The notes under the pieces were generated by a model. The model searched no databases, had not been told where the DNA came from, and saw nothing but the letters and a program-made list of their open reading frames with translations. DNA of 51,153 bases from DATFMP01 sp035266845 (GTDB taxonomy: Bacteria; SAR324; JACQKK01): contig DATFMP010000061.1 of assembly GCA_035266845.1 (NCBI GenBank), positions 1 through 51,153 on the forward strand, given 5' to 3'. Numbering within the stretch: the stretch's first letter is position 1; each line of letters opens with the position of its first letter. The position numbers and the translations under genes were made by a program. Shown piece by piece: positions 34,532-43,004 of the stretch.

Positions 34532-35476
34532 TCAGGCGCGAGCGGGTCGGTTGACCAGATACAGCCCCAGCCCCACCAGGGCGATGGCCGCGAACGTGGC
34601 GATGGTGACGCGCTCGCCCAGCATCAGCGCGCCCAGTGCCACGCCCCACACGGGCGTGAGGAACGTAAAGCTTTGCATGGCGCTGGCCGGATAGATGCGC
34701 AGCAGGGTCATCCAGGCCAGGTAGCTGAAGAACACGACCACGATGCCCTGGAACAGCACGATGCCCCAGGACAGCGGGGCGATCGCGGCCAGCGCGCCCG
34801 GATGCCATAGGGCCGCCAGCACCAGCAGCACCGGCGTGGAGACGGCGATCTGCACGTAGAGCAGTTCGAAGCCGCTCATCTCCGCCACCATGTAACGCTT
34901 GATGTACAGCGTGGTGAGGCCCCACACGGCGGCTCCGGCGATGACCAGCAGATCGCCGCGCAAGTAGCCGCCCTGGCCGGTGGCCAGATCGCCGGAGAAC
35001 AGCACCACGACGCCCGCGAATGCGAGCACCAGGCCGGCCCAGCGCAGCCAGGTCATGCGGTCGCCCGGCAGCAGGAAGTGCGCCCCGGCGGCCACGAAGA
35101 ACGGCGCCATGTTGATGTAAATGGCCACATGGCCACCCGTGGTCATGCGCGCGCCCGTGTAGAACAGGCAGAACTCGGCCGCGAACATCAGCCCAGCGAC
35201 GATGCTGTGCCGCAACAGGTGGCCACGGTACAGGAGCCGCTCGCCGCGCCATGCCCCCCAGGCCACCAGCAGCACCAGCGCCACCAGACCCCGCAGTCCG
35301 GCGGCCAGCAAGGGCGCCATGCCGGTGGTGACCGCCTTGATCGTAATGGCGTTGAGCCCCCACAGGCCGCTGAGTGAGACCATCCACAGCACCATGGTGG
35401 CATCCACCCCGCGCGTGGTCGTCGCCAGCACAGGACGGGCGCGACGGGCCAGCAGGGAGCGGCGGACTTCGGTCAT
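34532..35476 (-). CDS. EamA-family (DMT) transporter
   Basis: A 314-aa membrane protein with two EamA repeats (residues about 30-155 and 175-305) giving about ten helices: SLSGLWGLNAITIKAV opens the first repeat, VIAGAAVWGLTTLYIKRYM the second, and SAMQSFTFLTPVWGVALGALMLGERV is the typical second-repeat motif. EamA proteins export amino acids or metabolites. The ATG at 35476 was chosen; a later ATG just before the first helix is possible. It is between the engB and aldo/keto reductase genes. Confidence 0.9.
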   Translation of the reverse strand: MTEVRRSLLARRARPVLATTTRGVDATMVLWMVSLSGLWGLNAITIKAVTTGMAPLLAAGLRGLVALVLLVAWGAWRGERLLYRGHLLRHSIVAGLMFAAEFCLFYTGARMTTGGHVAIYINMAPFFVAAGAHFLLPGDRMTWLRWAGLVLAFAGVVVLFSGDLATGQGGYLRGDLLVIAGAAVWGLTTLYIKRYMVAEMSGFELLYVQIAVSTPVLLVLAALWHPGALAAIAPLSWGIVLFQGIVVVFFSYLAWMTLLRIYPASAMQSFTFLTPVWGVALGALMLGERVTIATFAAIALVGLGLYLVNRPARA

Positions 35477-35498
35477 GTCGCACTCGTCACGGAGGCCT

Positions 35499-36104
35499 TC
35501 ACGAAGCGCTGCGATCGCGCATAGGCTCGCGCAACCACGCACCCAGCCGCTGCCACACCTCCTGGCGGCCCGCCCCCGTTTGCGCGGAGCAGGCCAGCGG
35601 CGGGGCATCCAGCTCCAACGCGGCCGCCATGGCCTTCAGGCGGATGGGCACCTCCCGGCGCTTGAGCTTGTCGATCTTGTTGGCGACGTATAGCGCCTCC
35701 ACACCTGCGGCGTCCAGCCAGTCCTTGAGCTGGCGATCGAGCGGACTGGGGTCGTGCCGGGCGTCCAGGATCACCACCACCCCCCGCAGGCAGGGGCGGT
35801 CGCGCAGGTAGCCGGAGACGAGGCCCTCCCAGCGCCGGCGCACCTCCAGCGGCACCTTGGCGAAGCCGTAGCCGGGCAGGTCCACCAGCCGGAACCGTTC
35901 GTTTATCAGGAAGAAGTTGATGGCCTGGGTCTTGCCGGGCGTGGCGCTGGTCTTGACCAGATTGCGCCGTCCGAGCAGCGCATTGATGAGACTGGACTTC
36001 CCGACGTTCGATTTGCCCGCGAAGGCCACTTCGGGTAAGAAGGGTGGAGGAAAGCCGCGGGGGGAGACCGCACTCTGCAGGAACTCGGCGGAAACGATCT
36101 TCAT
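35499..36104 (-). CDS. engB: Ribosome biogenesis GTPase EngB (YsxC/YihA)
   Basis: A 201-aa GTPase. G1: GKSNVGKSSL at residues 30-39; G2: TPGKTQAINFF; G3: DLPGYGFAKV; G4: NKID in VANKIDK; G5: CSAQTG. It assists late 50S assembly. Its start codon is only 15 bp from the start of the divergent moaB-like gene. Confidence 0.96.
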   Translation of the reverse strand: MKIVSAEFLQSAVSPRGFPPPFLPEVAFAGKSNVGKSSLINALLGRRNLVKTSATPGKTQAINFFLINERFRLVDLPGYGFAKVPLEVRRRWEGLVSGYLRDRPCLRGVVVILDARHDPSPLDRQLKDWLDAAGVEALYVANKIDKLKRREVPIRLKAMAAALELDAPPLACSAQTGAGRQEVWQRLGAWLREPMRDRSAS

Positions 36105-36119
36105 GCCTGGTCTGGGAGC

Positions 36120-36632
36120 ATGACCACGCCTTCACACCAAGTCCACCGGCAGCAGGCCAAAGCCTGCATCGCCTGCGGAGTGATTACCGTCAGCGACACG
36201 CGCACCGAGGATACCGACAAGAGCGGCCAGCTCATCAAGCAGTTGCTGCAGGACGCCGGGCACGCGACGCAAGCCTACCACATCATCAAGGATGAACCCA
36301 GCCAGATCCGGCCCCTGATGGAGGCCCTGCTGGCGCGGGACGACGTGGAGGCGGTGATCGTCAACGGCGGCACGGGCGTGGCCCGGCGGGATGTCACGTT
36401 CGACGTCGTGAGCACCATGGTGGAGCGCCCGCTGCCGGGCTTCGGCGAGCTGTTTCGCCTGCTCAGCTACGAGGAGATCGGCTCGGCGGCGATGCTGAGC
36501 CGGGCCATGGCCGGGGCGATCGGTAACAAGGTGGTGTTCTCCATGCCTGGTTCCAGCGGGGCGGTGCGCCTGGCCATGGAAAAGCTGGTTCTGCCCGAGA
36601 TGCCGCACATCGTCTACGAATTGCGCAAGTGA
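36120..36632 (+). CDS. moaB: MoaB/Mog-type molybdopterin-binding protein
   Basis: A 170-aa protein with the MoCF-biosynthesis fold: GVITVSDTRTEDTDKSGQ, IIKDEPSQI, VIVNGGTGVARRDVT and MPGSSGAVRLAMEKLVLPE. It likely acts in molybdopterin adenylylation or binding. No other moa/moe genes are nearby. A GGGAG site lies just upstream of its ATG in the 15-bp gap to engB. Confidence 0.93.
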   Translation: MTTPSHQVHRQQAKACIACGVITVSDTRTEDTDKSGQLIKQLLQDAGHATQAYHIIKDEPSQIRPLMEALLARDDVEAVIVNGGTGVARRDVTFDVVSTMVERPLPGFGELFRLLSYEEIGSAAMLSRAMAGAIGNKVVFSMPGSSGAVRLAMEKLVLPEMPHIVYELRK

Positions 36633-36690
36633 CGCGAGCGCACCGCCCGGCACCAGGCCGGTGCCCGCGCTCCTGCCTGCCGGACCGCCC

Positions 36691-37614
36691 ATGAGCAGCA
36701 AGTCCCCCCCGATCGCGCAGTCCAAGGCCGAACGCACCGACGCCGGCACGGACGTGGTGCTGCGCGACGAGTCCGACGAGATCATCGACAATCTCAAGCA
36801 GCAGCTCCAGGCCCTGCAGGCGCAGCTCAACAGCTACAAGCGCGCCACGCCGCCCGGAGGCAGCGGCGGCACGATCCGGCCGGAGCCGGACGAGCGCCAG
36901 ACGCTGGACCTGGGACTGACACCGCACATCGCCTCGCGGCTGCAGATTCCCGCCGAGGAACTGACCCAACGGCTGGAGCGCATCATCGAGCAGGTGACAG
37001 ACCCCTCGCTCAGGGCGGAGCTGGAGGCCTGCCGCGACACCGCGTTCTTCCTCAGCGACACCTTCCAGCGCATCGAGCAGCAGCACCAGGCGCTGACCGA
37101 CTCGCTCACGGCCGATGCCCTCGTGATGGATGCCGGTACCTTTCGCGAGCGGCTGGAGGGCTCCCTGCGCGATCGCAGCCTGGCCATGCGGGTGGAGGCG
37201 GTCTCGCCCCTGCCGGCGCAGTTGCGGCTCTCCCCGCAGTCGGCCATCACGGTGCTGACCACGCTGGCGGAGCTGACCGAGGACCTGTTCGGGCGGGCGC
37301 AGCAGATCACGGTGGCCTGCCCGCGCATGGACGACGCAGCCGAGGGCGCGGACACGTTCCTGCAATTGCAGATCACCGGGGACGCCCCTTGGGCCGAAGT
37401 GGCCGAAGGCGAGGCCGTCTCGGCCGTAGCGATCCGCTCGGGCGCCCGCTCGCGGGCGGTGGTGGACCTGCTCTACGTGGAGAAGATCATCGAGATGCGC
37501 GGCGGATCGCTGGACTTCCTGCGCCGAGCCCAGGGTGTGTGCGGGTTCACGGTGCACATCCCCATCACGCTGCTGAAGAAGGTCGCCCCCACGTCCGGTG
37601 CCGTGCAGGCGTAA
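36691..37614 (+). CDS. Uncharacterised protein with a degenerate GHKL-like C-terminal fold
   Basis: A 307-aa protein. An N-terminal helical segment (about 28-55, DNLKQQLQALQAQLNSY) may be a coiled coil. From about 165 to 307 the pattern echoes a HATPase: a helix (SPQSAITVLTTLAELTEDLF), a strand (TFLQLQITGDAP) and a closing VVDLLYVEKIIEMRGGSLDFL...GFTVHIPI that resembles the end of histidine-kinase ATPase domains. It has no H-box and no clear N, G1 or G2 box, so ATP binding is unlikely. It might be a partner or decoy in a signalling system. It lies just before the ABC exporter. The start could be 10 codons earlier, at 36661. Confidence 0.6.
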   Translation: MSSKSPPIAQSKAERTDAGTDVVLRDESDEIIDNLKQQLQALQAQLNSYKRATPPGGSGGTIRPEPDERQTLDLGLTPHIASRLQIPAEELTQRLERIIEQVTDPSLRAELEACRDTAFFLSDTFQRIEQQHQALTDSLTADALVMDAGTFRERLEGSLRDRSLAMRVEAVSPLPAQLRLSPQSAITVLTTLAELTEDLFGRAQQITVACPRMDDAAEGADTFLQLQITGDAPWAEVAEGEAVSAVAIRSGARSRAVVDLLYVEKIIEMRGGSLDFLRRAQGVCGFTVHIPITLLKKVAPTSGAVQA

Positions 37615-37733
37615 GCTGTGCATCCCTGCAAGGCATCTGACACAATGGACCCTTGTCCATCCGCACAGCACCCTCCGCGAGGCCTGCATTGCGCCCTGGT
37701 TTGAAGCGCGTCACCGTATCTGTCTTGTTGCGG

Positions 37734-39581
37734 ATGTTCGGCGGAATCGCCGACTGGGGCAGGCTCAGGCGCTTGGCCGGCCTGCTCGTCGAATACAAGG
37801 CGCTGATCGCGGTGGCCCTGGTGTGCATGGTGGGCTTCAACGTGTTCAACGCGCTGCCCGCCTGGTACGTCAAGGACGTTGTCGATTCGCTGCAGCGCAA
37901 CCGGGTGCCGGACTTCAACAAGTTCACGCTGGTGGGCGTGGGCATCTTCGGCATCTTCCTCGTCAAGGGCTTCTTCTACTTCGGCTACAACTACCTGCTG
38001 GGCAAGGCCACGCAGCGCATGATCCACAAGCTGCGCGCGACCCTTTATGCCCACCTGCAGACGCTCTCGTTCTCTTTCTTCTCCCACCGCTCCTCCGGCG
38101 ATCTCATCGCGCGGTTCACCTCCGATCTGCTCACGATGCAGAATTCGGTGCGGGTGGTGGTGCTGGGGCCGCTGCGCGATATCCCGCAGATATTCCTGTT
38201 CCTGGCAATCCTGCTCTATCGCAGTTGGCAGCTCTTCCTGTTCTCGCTGGTGATCATTCCCATCGCGCTGGCGCTGATCAATCGCTACGGACGGCGCACC
38301 AAGCGCCTCACCGGGCAGCGCCTGGCCAGCTTCGGGGAGATGACGACGATCCTGCACGAGACGATCAACGGCATCCGCGTCGTCAAGGCCTTCAGCATGG
38401 AGGGATACGAGCGCAAGCGCTTCGCGCGGGCCAACGACGACGTGCTGAACCGCTACACGCGCACGATCCGGATCATGTCGTACTCGCAGCCCGTGCTGGA
38501 GACGATCGGGGCCCTGGCCGGGGCGGGCATCATCATGTTCGGCGGCTACCTGATCCTCCACGGGGAGATTACCCCGGGCGACTTCGTTTCGTTCCTGCTC
38601 GCGTTCTTCATGCTGAACGACCCGATCAAGAAGCTGAACGCGTTCAGCCTGCAGGTGCAGGAAGGGCTCTCCGCGATGGAGCGCGTGTACCAGGTGCTGG
38701 ACATTCCGGCGCAGGAGGTGGACGCGCCGGACGCCGTTGAGCTGCCGCCGATCCGCGAGAGCCTGCACATCCACGTGGACCGGTTTCTTCACCAGGGCAC
38801 GGACGAGCCCGCGCTGCAGGACATCGACCTGGAGGTCAAGGCGGGTCAGGTGGTGGCCCTGGTGGGGCCCAGCGGCGCCGGCAAGACATCCCTGGTGAAC
38901 CTGATTCCGCGCTTCTTCGAGCTCACCGAGGGCGAGATCAGCATCGATGGCGTGGACACGCGGCGGGCCACCCTGGCGTCACTGCGCGGCCAGATCGCGG
39001 TGGTGACGCAGGAGATATTCCTGTTCAACGACACGGTGGCCAACAACATCGCCTACGGCAACATCGAATGCCCCCGAGAGGATGTCATCGCCGCGGCCCA
39101 GGCGGCCTTTGCCGATGGCTTCATCATGGATCTGCCCCAGGGCTACGACACCCTGGTGGGCGAGGGCGGCATCCACCTCAGCGGTGGCCAGCGCCAGCGG
39201 CTGTCCATTGCCCGGGCACTGATCAAGAACGCGCCGATCCTGATCCTCGACGAGGCCACCTCCGCGCTGGATTCCGAATCCGAGCAGGAGGTGCAGAAGG
39301 CCATCGCCACTCTTATCCAGAACCGCACCACCATCGTCATCGCGCACCGGCTCTCCACCATCAGCCACGCGGACTTGATCTGCGTGATGGAGAAGGGTCA
39401 CATCGTGGAACGCGGCGGTCACGACGAGCTGATGCTGCGCGGCGGGCTGTACAAGAAGCTCTACGAGATGCAGTTCCGCGATATGGGTGGCGGGCCCCCG
39501 GGCGCCGGGCGCTTCCCCTGGCGGCGGCTGCTGGGCCGCCTCAAGCCCAACGACGCCAAGAACGTCGCCGGCTCCGACTGA
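37734..39581 (+). CDS. MsbA-type ABC exporter (permease-ATPase fusion)
   Basis: About 615 aa. The transmembrane domain (about 15-310) has six helices, with RFTSDLLTMQNSV and LHETINGIRVVKAF typical of the family. The ATPase has Walker A GPSGAGKTS (about 377), a Q-loop (VTQEIFLFNDTVANNI), signature LSGGQRQRLSIARAL (about 481), Walker B ILILDEATSALD (about 505) and the H-loop IAHRLSTI. It is most like lipid A/lipid flippases, but drug export is possible. The ATG at 37734 gives the usual MsbA length; an in-frame TTG at 37653 would add 27 residues. Confidence 0.9.
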   Translation: MFGGIADWGRLRRLAGLLVEYKALIAVALVCMVGFNVFNALPAWYVKDVVDSLQRNRVPDFNKFTLVGVGIFGIFLVKGFFYFGYNYLLGKATQRMIHKLRATLYAHLQTLSFSFFSHRSSGDLIARFTSDLLTMQNSVRVVVLGPLRDIPQIFLFLAILLYRSWQLFLFSLVIIPIALALINRYGRRTKRLTGQRLASFGEMTTILHETINGIRVVKAFSMEGYERKRFARANDDVLNRYTRTIRIMSYSQPVLETIGALAGAGIIMFGGYLILHGEITPGDFVSFLLAFFMLNDPIKKLNAFSLQVQEGLSAMERVYQVLDIPAQEVDAPDAVELPPIRESLHIHVDRFLHQGTDEPALQDIDLEVKAGQVVALVGPSGAGKTSLVNLIPRFFELTEGEISIDGVDTRRATLASLRGQIAVVTQEIFLFNDTVANNIAYGNIECPREDVIAAAQAAFADGFIMDLPQGYDTLVGEGGIHLSGGQRQRLSIARALIKNAPILILDEATSALDSESEQEVQKAIATLIQNRTTIVIAHRLSTISHADLICVMEKGHIVERGGHDELMLRGGLYKKLYEMQFRDMGGGPPGAGRFPWRRLLGRLKPNDAKNVAGSD

Positions 39582-39596
39582 GCCGCGGACGCGGCC

Positions 39597-40229
39597 CTAC
39601 CGACACCCCAGGTGGCTGTCGTCGTTGAAGCGCACCAGCAGTGTGCGCTCCCCGTCGCGGCGCAGCTCGGTGAGGGCACAGGGGTCCGTCTCGAGATCAC
39701 CGATTTTTTCCGGCGCGAAGCGCAGCACGTGGTGCAGCAGCGCCCGGATTACGTCGCCGTGCAGCACGAACAGCAGCGCCCGACCCCCACTGGCGGTCAC
39801 CCAACGCTCGAAGGCCGGGCCCACGCGTGCCGCCACGTCGCGGTACGATTCGCCTTGCGGATAGCGGTAGCCGAATGGATCGGCATCCAGGGCGAGTTGG
39901 ATCTCCGGCGGCAGGTTCGTGCGCGGCATGCTGCCTTCCCAGGTGCCCTTGCTGAGCTCCCAGAAGGCGTCGTCGCCCTCCACCGGCACCCCGCCCAGCA
40001 CCGCTGAGATCACCTCGCCAGTCTCCATCGTGCGCGGCAACGAGGAGCACACCACGCGACCAATGTCGCCCTTGCGCGCCAGCCTCTCCGCCAGACGGCG
40101 CGCCTGCTCGCGACCCTCGGGCAGCAGGCGGGCACCGGGCGAGCGGCCCATGTACACGTGCGGCTGCAGGTTATGCTCGCTCACGCCGTGGCGGGTCACA
40201 TAGATGGTGGTGGTCTGCTCGTCGGCCAT
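39597..40229 (-). CDS. Histidine phosphatase (phosphoglycerate mutase-like)
   Basis: A 210-aa phosphohistidine phosphatase/mutase fold: TRHGVSEHN supplies the catalytic RHG, SSLPRTMETGEVI the second Arg, and FVLHGDVIRALLHH the second catalytic His. FWELSKGTWEG gives the Glu. The role could be a phosphatase acting on sugar phosphates, cobalamin precursors or others rather than a mutase. It is convergent with the ABC exporter gene, with a 15-bp gap. Confidence 0.9.
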   Translation of the reverse strand: MADEQTTTIYVTRHGVSEHNLQPHVYMGRSPGARLLPEGREQARRLAERLARKGDIGRVVCSSLPRTMETGEVISAVLGGVPVEGDDAFWELSKGTWEGSMPRTNLPPEIQLALDADPFGYRYPQGESYRDVAARVGPAFERWVTASGGRALLFVLHGDVIRALLHHVLRFAPEKIGDLETDPCALTELRRDGERTLLVRFNDDSHLGCR

Positions 40230-40344
40230 GGGTGCTCAGAGGGGATGGACGGGGCAACACGCCGCCACGGCGGCGCGCCTCGCCCCACCCTAGCCGCTCC
40301 GGCACCGCAGCGGAAGCCCCCGCAGCGATGGGCCTGCGACCGGG

Positions 40345-41238
40345 CTAGAACTGATAGTACAGCGTCACCCGCACCTCGGCACCGGAGAAGTCCAGCGTGG
40401 TGGTGTTGGCGCCGTCGCCGTTCAGGTCGGGATAGGGATTGCTGGCCAGCTTGACCTGGTCTGCATTGACCACGGCCAGTTCATAGCGGAAGCCCCAGTT
40501 GTCCCCGCGCGTCTCCAGTCCGAAGCGCGTGCTGCCCACCGGGGACTGAGAGAAGGGGATGTACAGGGGCGTGGGAGAGGACGCGACCGTCGCCTTGATC
40601 TTGCCCTCGATGAATCCCAGGCCGAGCCCAACGAAATAGTTGATGCCCGGATCGTTGGGATTGAAGAAGTAGAAGCGCAGCGTGCCCGTGTAGTAGAAGG
40701 CATCCATCGTGATCGGCGTCACGACGCCCGCGGATGCCGCCTCCGTATCGTGCTGTGAGAACGGGGTGTAGTCGAAGCCCCAACCGATGCCGCGCGGGAA
40801 CGGCAGGTCCACCCCCATCACCCACTCCACGCCGAAGGCCGGCAGGGAGTGGATGGCTCGCAGCAGGGCGCCGGACTGCTGATCCGTATCCCGCGTCTGG
40901 GTGCGCAGGAAGAGGGCCGTCGCCGCATGGGCGTTGGCGTACCCGGGGTCTTCCGTGATCTGGTAAAATGGATGTTGTGTGAACGAAAGCTGGTCGATCA
41001 GCGGCAGGTGGATGCGCATGGCAACATCCCCCAGGCGCAAGCCGGTCAAGGGGGCCCGAGCCGGCTGTCCGGGCGCGGCGACGCCCGGCACCGGTGCCGG
41101 GGCCACACCCGGCACGCCCGGCGCCGGGGCCTGTGCACGAGCGCCCATGGGCCAGAGGCACAGCAGGGCCAGCACCAGCACGGCATAGAGCCGCGCTGGC
41201 CGGAGCAATGCCGCGCGTGTTGGGTACGGTGCCGTCAT
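40345..41238 (-). CDS. Outer-membrane beta-barrel protein
   Basis: A 297-aa exported protein. Signal peptide: LYAVLVLALLCLWPMG, cleaved near ARA-QA. A low-complexity Pro/Ala/Gly/Val linker (APAPGVPGVAPAPVPGVAAPG) follows at about 33-53. The rest alternates hydrophobic and polar residues as beta strands, and the chain ends in TLYYQF, with the terminal Phe typical of BamA clients. It recalls MetA-pathway/transporter-like barrels. The ATG at 41238 begins MTAPYPTRAALL. Confidence 0.8.
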   Translation of the reverse strand: MTAPYPTRAALLRPARLYAVLVLALLCLWPMGARAQAPAPGVPGVAPAPVPGVAAPGQPARAPLTGLRLGDVAMRIHLPLIDQLSFTQHPFYQITEDPGYANAHAATALFLRTQTRDTDQQSGALLRAIHSLPAFGVEWVMGVDLPFPRGIGWGFDYTPFSQHDTEAASAGVVTPITMDAFYYTGTLRFYFFNPNDPGINYFVGLGLGFIEGKIKATVASSPTPLYIPFSQSPVGSTRFGLETRGDNWGFRYELAVVNADQVKLASNPYPDLNGDGANTTTLDFSGAEVRVTLYYQF

Positions 41239-41351
41239 AATCGCCTGGCTGTTGCAGAGCCGAGTTCTGGCCAGCATCGATGCAATTATCGTGACTCGGG
41301 AGCGCCCGGGGCCAAGGCTCTGCGGCGGGCACTCCCAGTGAGGAAGCCGCC

Positions 41352-42155
41352 ATGGACATGGACGCATTGCGAGAGGCCGCCCGCTGGCTTGCCGGCTCGC
41401 GCAAGACGATCGCACTGACCGGCGCGGGCGTGAGCACGGAGAGCGGCATCCCCGATTTCCGCAGCGCCAGCGGGCTGTGGGCCCGCTACAATCCGGCCGA
41501 GTACGCCACGCTGGGCGCCTTCCGCGCCGATCCGGGCAAGGTGTGGCACATGCTGGCGGAGATGGAGCAGGTGCTGGAGGCGCAGCCCAATGCCGGGCAC
41601 GAGGCGCTGGCGCGCCTGGAGGCGGACGGGGCCGTGGCAGGGATCATCACGCAGAACATCGACGGGCTGCACCAGGCGGCGGGGAGTCATACCGTGGTGG
41701 AGTACCACGGCTCCAATCGCAGCTACACCTGCCTCACCTGCCGGGCGCGCTTTCCGCGTGATGCGGTGCGCCGCATGCCCCGAGCCGCCGACAGCCCCAT
41801 GCCCCAGCCGGCCGAATGCCCGCACGGAGCCCACGTGACAGACGAGGCGGCGACAGCCCGGCAGCCGTGCGTGATCAAGCCGGACGTCGTGTTCTTCGAC
41901 GAGATGATTCCGGACAGCGCCCAGCTTGGTGCGCTGCAGCTATTGCAGGGAGCGGACCTGATCATGGTGGCCGGCACCTCCTGCGAGGTGTATCCGGCCT
42001 CGGACATCCCCTGGCAAGTGCGGCGCCAGGGTGGCAAGGTGATCGAGGTGAACCTGGAGCCCGCCGCGGACCTGCAGGCGGAGCTCGTGCTGCAGGGCCG
42101 CTTCTCGCAGATCATGACGGCCCTGCACGAAAGCTGGGCCGCCTTGCGCGCCTGA
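41352..42155 (+). CDS. Sir2-family NAD-dependent protein deacylase
   Basis: A 267-aa sirtuin. NAD site: GAGVSTESGIPDFR at residues 24-37; TQNIDGLH; the catalytic His is in EYHGS. The zinc-site cysteines are CLTC and a later pair, in ECPHG and RQPC. VVFFDEMIPD and VAGTSCEVYPASDIP also match. It removes acyl groups from lysine, probably acting on metabolic enzymes. It lies 33 bp upstream of the merB-like gene. Confidence 0.92.
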   Translation: MDMDALREAARWLAGSRKTIALTGAGVSTESGIPDFRSASGLWARYNPAEYATLGAFRADPGKVWHMLAEMEQVLEAQPNAGHEALARLEADGAVAGIITQNIDGLHQAAGSHTVVEYHGSNRSYTCLTCRARFPRDAVRRMPRAADSPMPQPAECPHGAHVTDEAATARQPCVIKPDVVFFDEMIPDSAQLGALQLLQGADLIMVAGTSCEVYPASDIPWQVRRQGGKVIEVNLEPAADLQAELVLQGRFSQIMTALHESWAALRA

Positions 42156-42188
42156 GCCGCACCCACCCACGCCACGTCCAGCCTGCCC

Positions 42189-42878
42189 GTGACCCAAGCC
42201 AAGCCCACCGCCGAGTCGTCGCCCGTGGACATCCCGGCGCTGGCGCGGCGGTTCGCTGCCGTGTTCCCGCACCTGGATGCCCGCACCGGTGCGCTGGCCG
42301 TGACCCTGTACCGCCTGCTGGCCCTGGGCGAGCCCGTGCCCTGGGCGCGGCTGGCTGCCGAGGCGCAGCGCCCGGAGGCGGACGTGCGCACCATCGTGGC
42401 GGGCTGGCCGGCGGTGATCGAGGAGGCGGAGGGGCTGGCAGGCTTCGGGGGCCTCAGCGTGCGGCGCATCTCCTCCCACGTCATGGTGGTGGCGGGGCGC
42501 ACCCTGTACACGCGCTGCGCCTGGGACACGCTGTTCCTACCGGCCGTGCTGGACGCATCGGCGGACGTGACATCGGTCTGCGGGGTGACGGGCGCGCCCG
42601 TGCGGCTGCGCGTGGAGCCCGAGCGCGTGGTGGCCGCCCAGCCGCCCGAAATGCGGCTCTCCATGCTGGAGCCGCACGCTGGGATGCGCGACGACCTGCC
42701 GCAGCACTTCTGACGGTACGTGCGCTTTCTCGCCTCGGTCGAGGCGGCCCATGACTGGCAGCGCGAGCACCCGGGGGCGCTGCTGCTGACGCTCGAGCAG
42801 GGCTTCGCGCTGGGCCGCGAGGTCAACCGCCTGCGGCTGGGCGAAGCGCTCAACGCCGCGCCAACCGCCCGGCCATGA
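42189..42878 (+). CDS. merB: Organomercurial lyase (MerB) homologue, predicted selenoprotein with Sec at TGA 42711
   Basis: A 229-residue protein if the in-frame TGA at 42711-42713 (residue 175) is read as selenocysteine; otherwise it stops at 174 aa. It starts with GTG. Residues 1-100 form the N-terminal winged-helix region. C110-A-W-D113 matches the catalytic Cys96/Asp99 of the R831b enzyme (recalled from memory) and C131 (CGVTGAPVRL) its Cys117, at the same 21-residue spacing. MRLSMLEP follows. In QHF-U-RYVRFLAS the TGA aligns with catalytic Cys159 (QSFCCHVHFFAS), with no gap. The 54 downstream codons (EAAHDWQREHPG, LEQGFALGREVNRLRLG) encode the conserved MerB C-terminus and end in a normal TGA. 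No merR, merA or other mer gene is adjacent. MerB cleaves carbon-mercury bonds, and a Sec nucleophile would bind mercury strongly. Confidence 0.9.
42714..42746 (+). promoter_or_regulatory. Candidate bacterial SECIS element
   Basis: After the TGA, 17 bases lead to a perfect 6-bp stem, CGCCTC (42731-42736) with GAGGCG (42741-42746), capped by the tetraloop GGTC (42737-42740). The E. coli fdhF SECIS also presents GGUC in its apical loop. There are 23 nt between TGA and loop, which fits the spacing of bacterial SECIS elements. A GC-rich genome makes small stems common, so the loop identity and position carry most of the weight. Confidence 0.7.
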
Positions 42879-43004
42879 CTGGCGGAGCCCTCCGGCTTGG
42901 CTTAAGCTGGGGACGCACCGGCCCGCGGCGTGCATGGCCTGCGGTGGCGGCGCGGTGCACCATGGCGGTGCCCGGGGCCCAGCGAGCGAGCGATCGAGGG
43001 ACGA

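Noticed and set aside
42189..42713. MerB homologue as a simple 174-aa truncated protein or pseudogene
   Set aside because: The frame continues 54 conserved codons after the TGA with no further disruption, and the TGA falls exactly on the catalytic Cys with a hairpin behind it. A random nonsense mutation would not be expected to land there, though it cannot be fully excluded.
42711..42713. TGA read as tryptophan (genetic code change)
   Set aside because: Many genes here (hisA, glcE, moaB, the sirtuin) use TGA as stop, and Trp is written TGG throughout. The aligned residue in MerB is Cys, not Trp.
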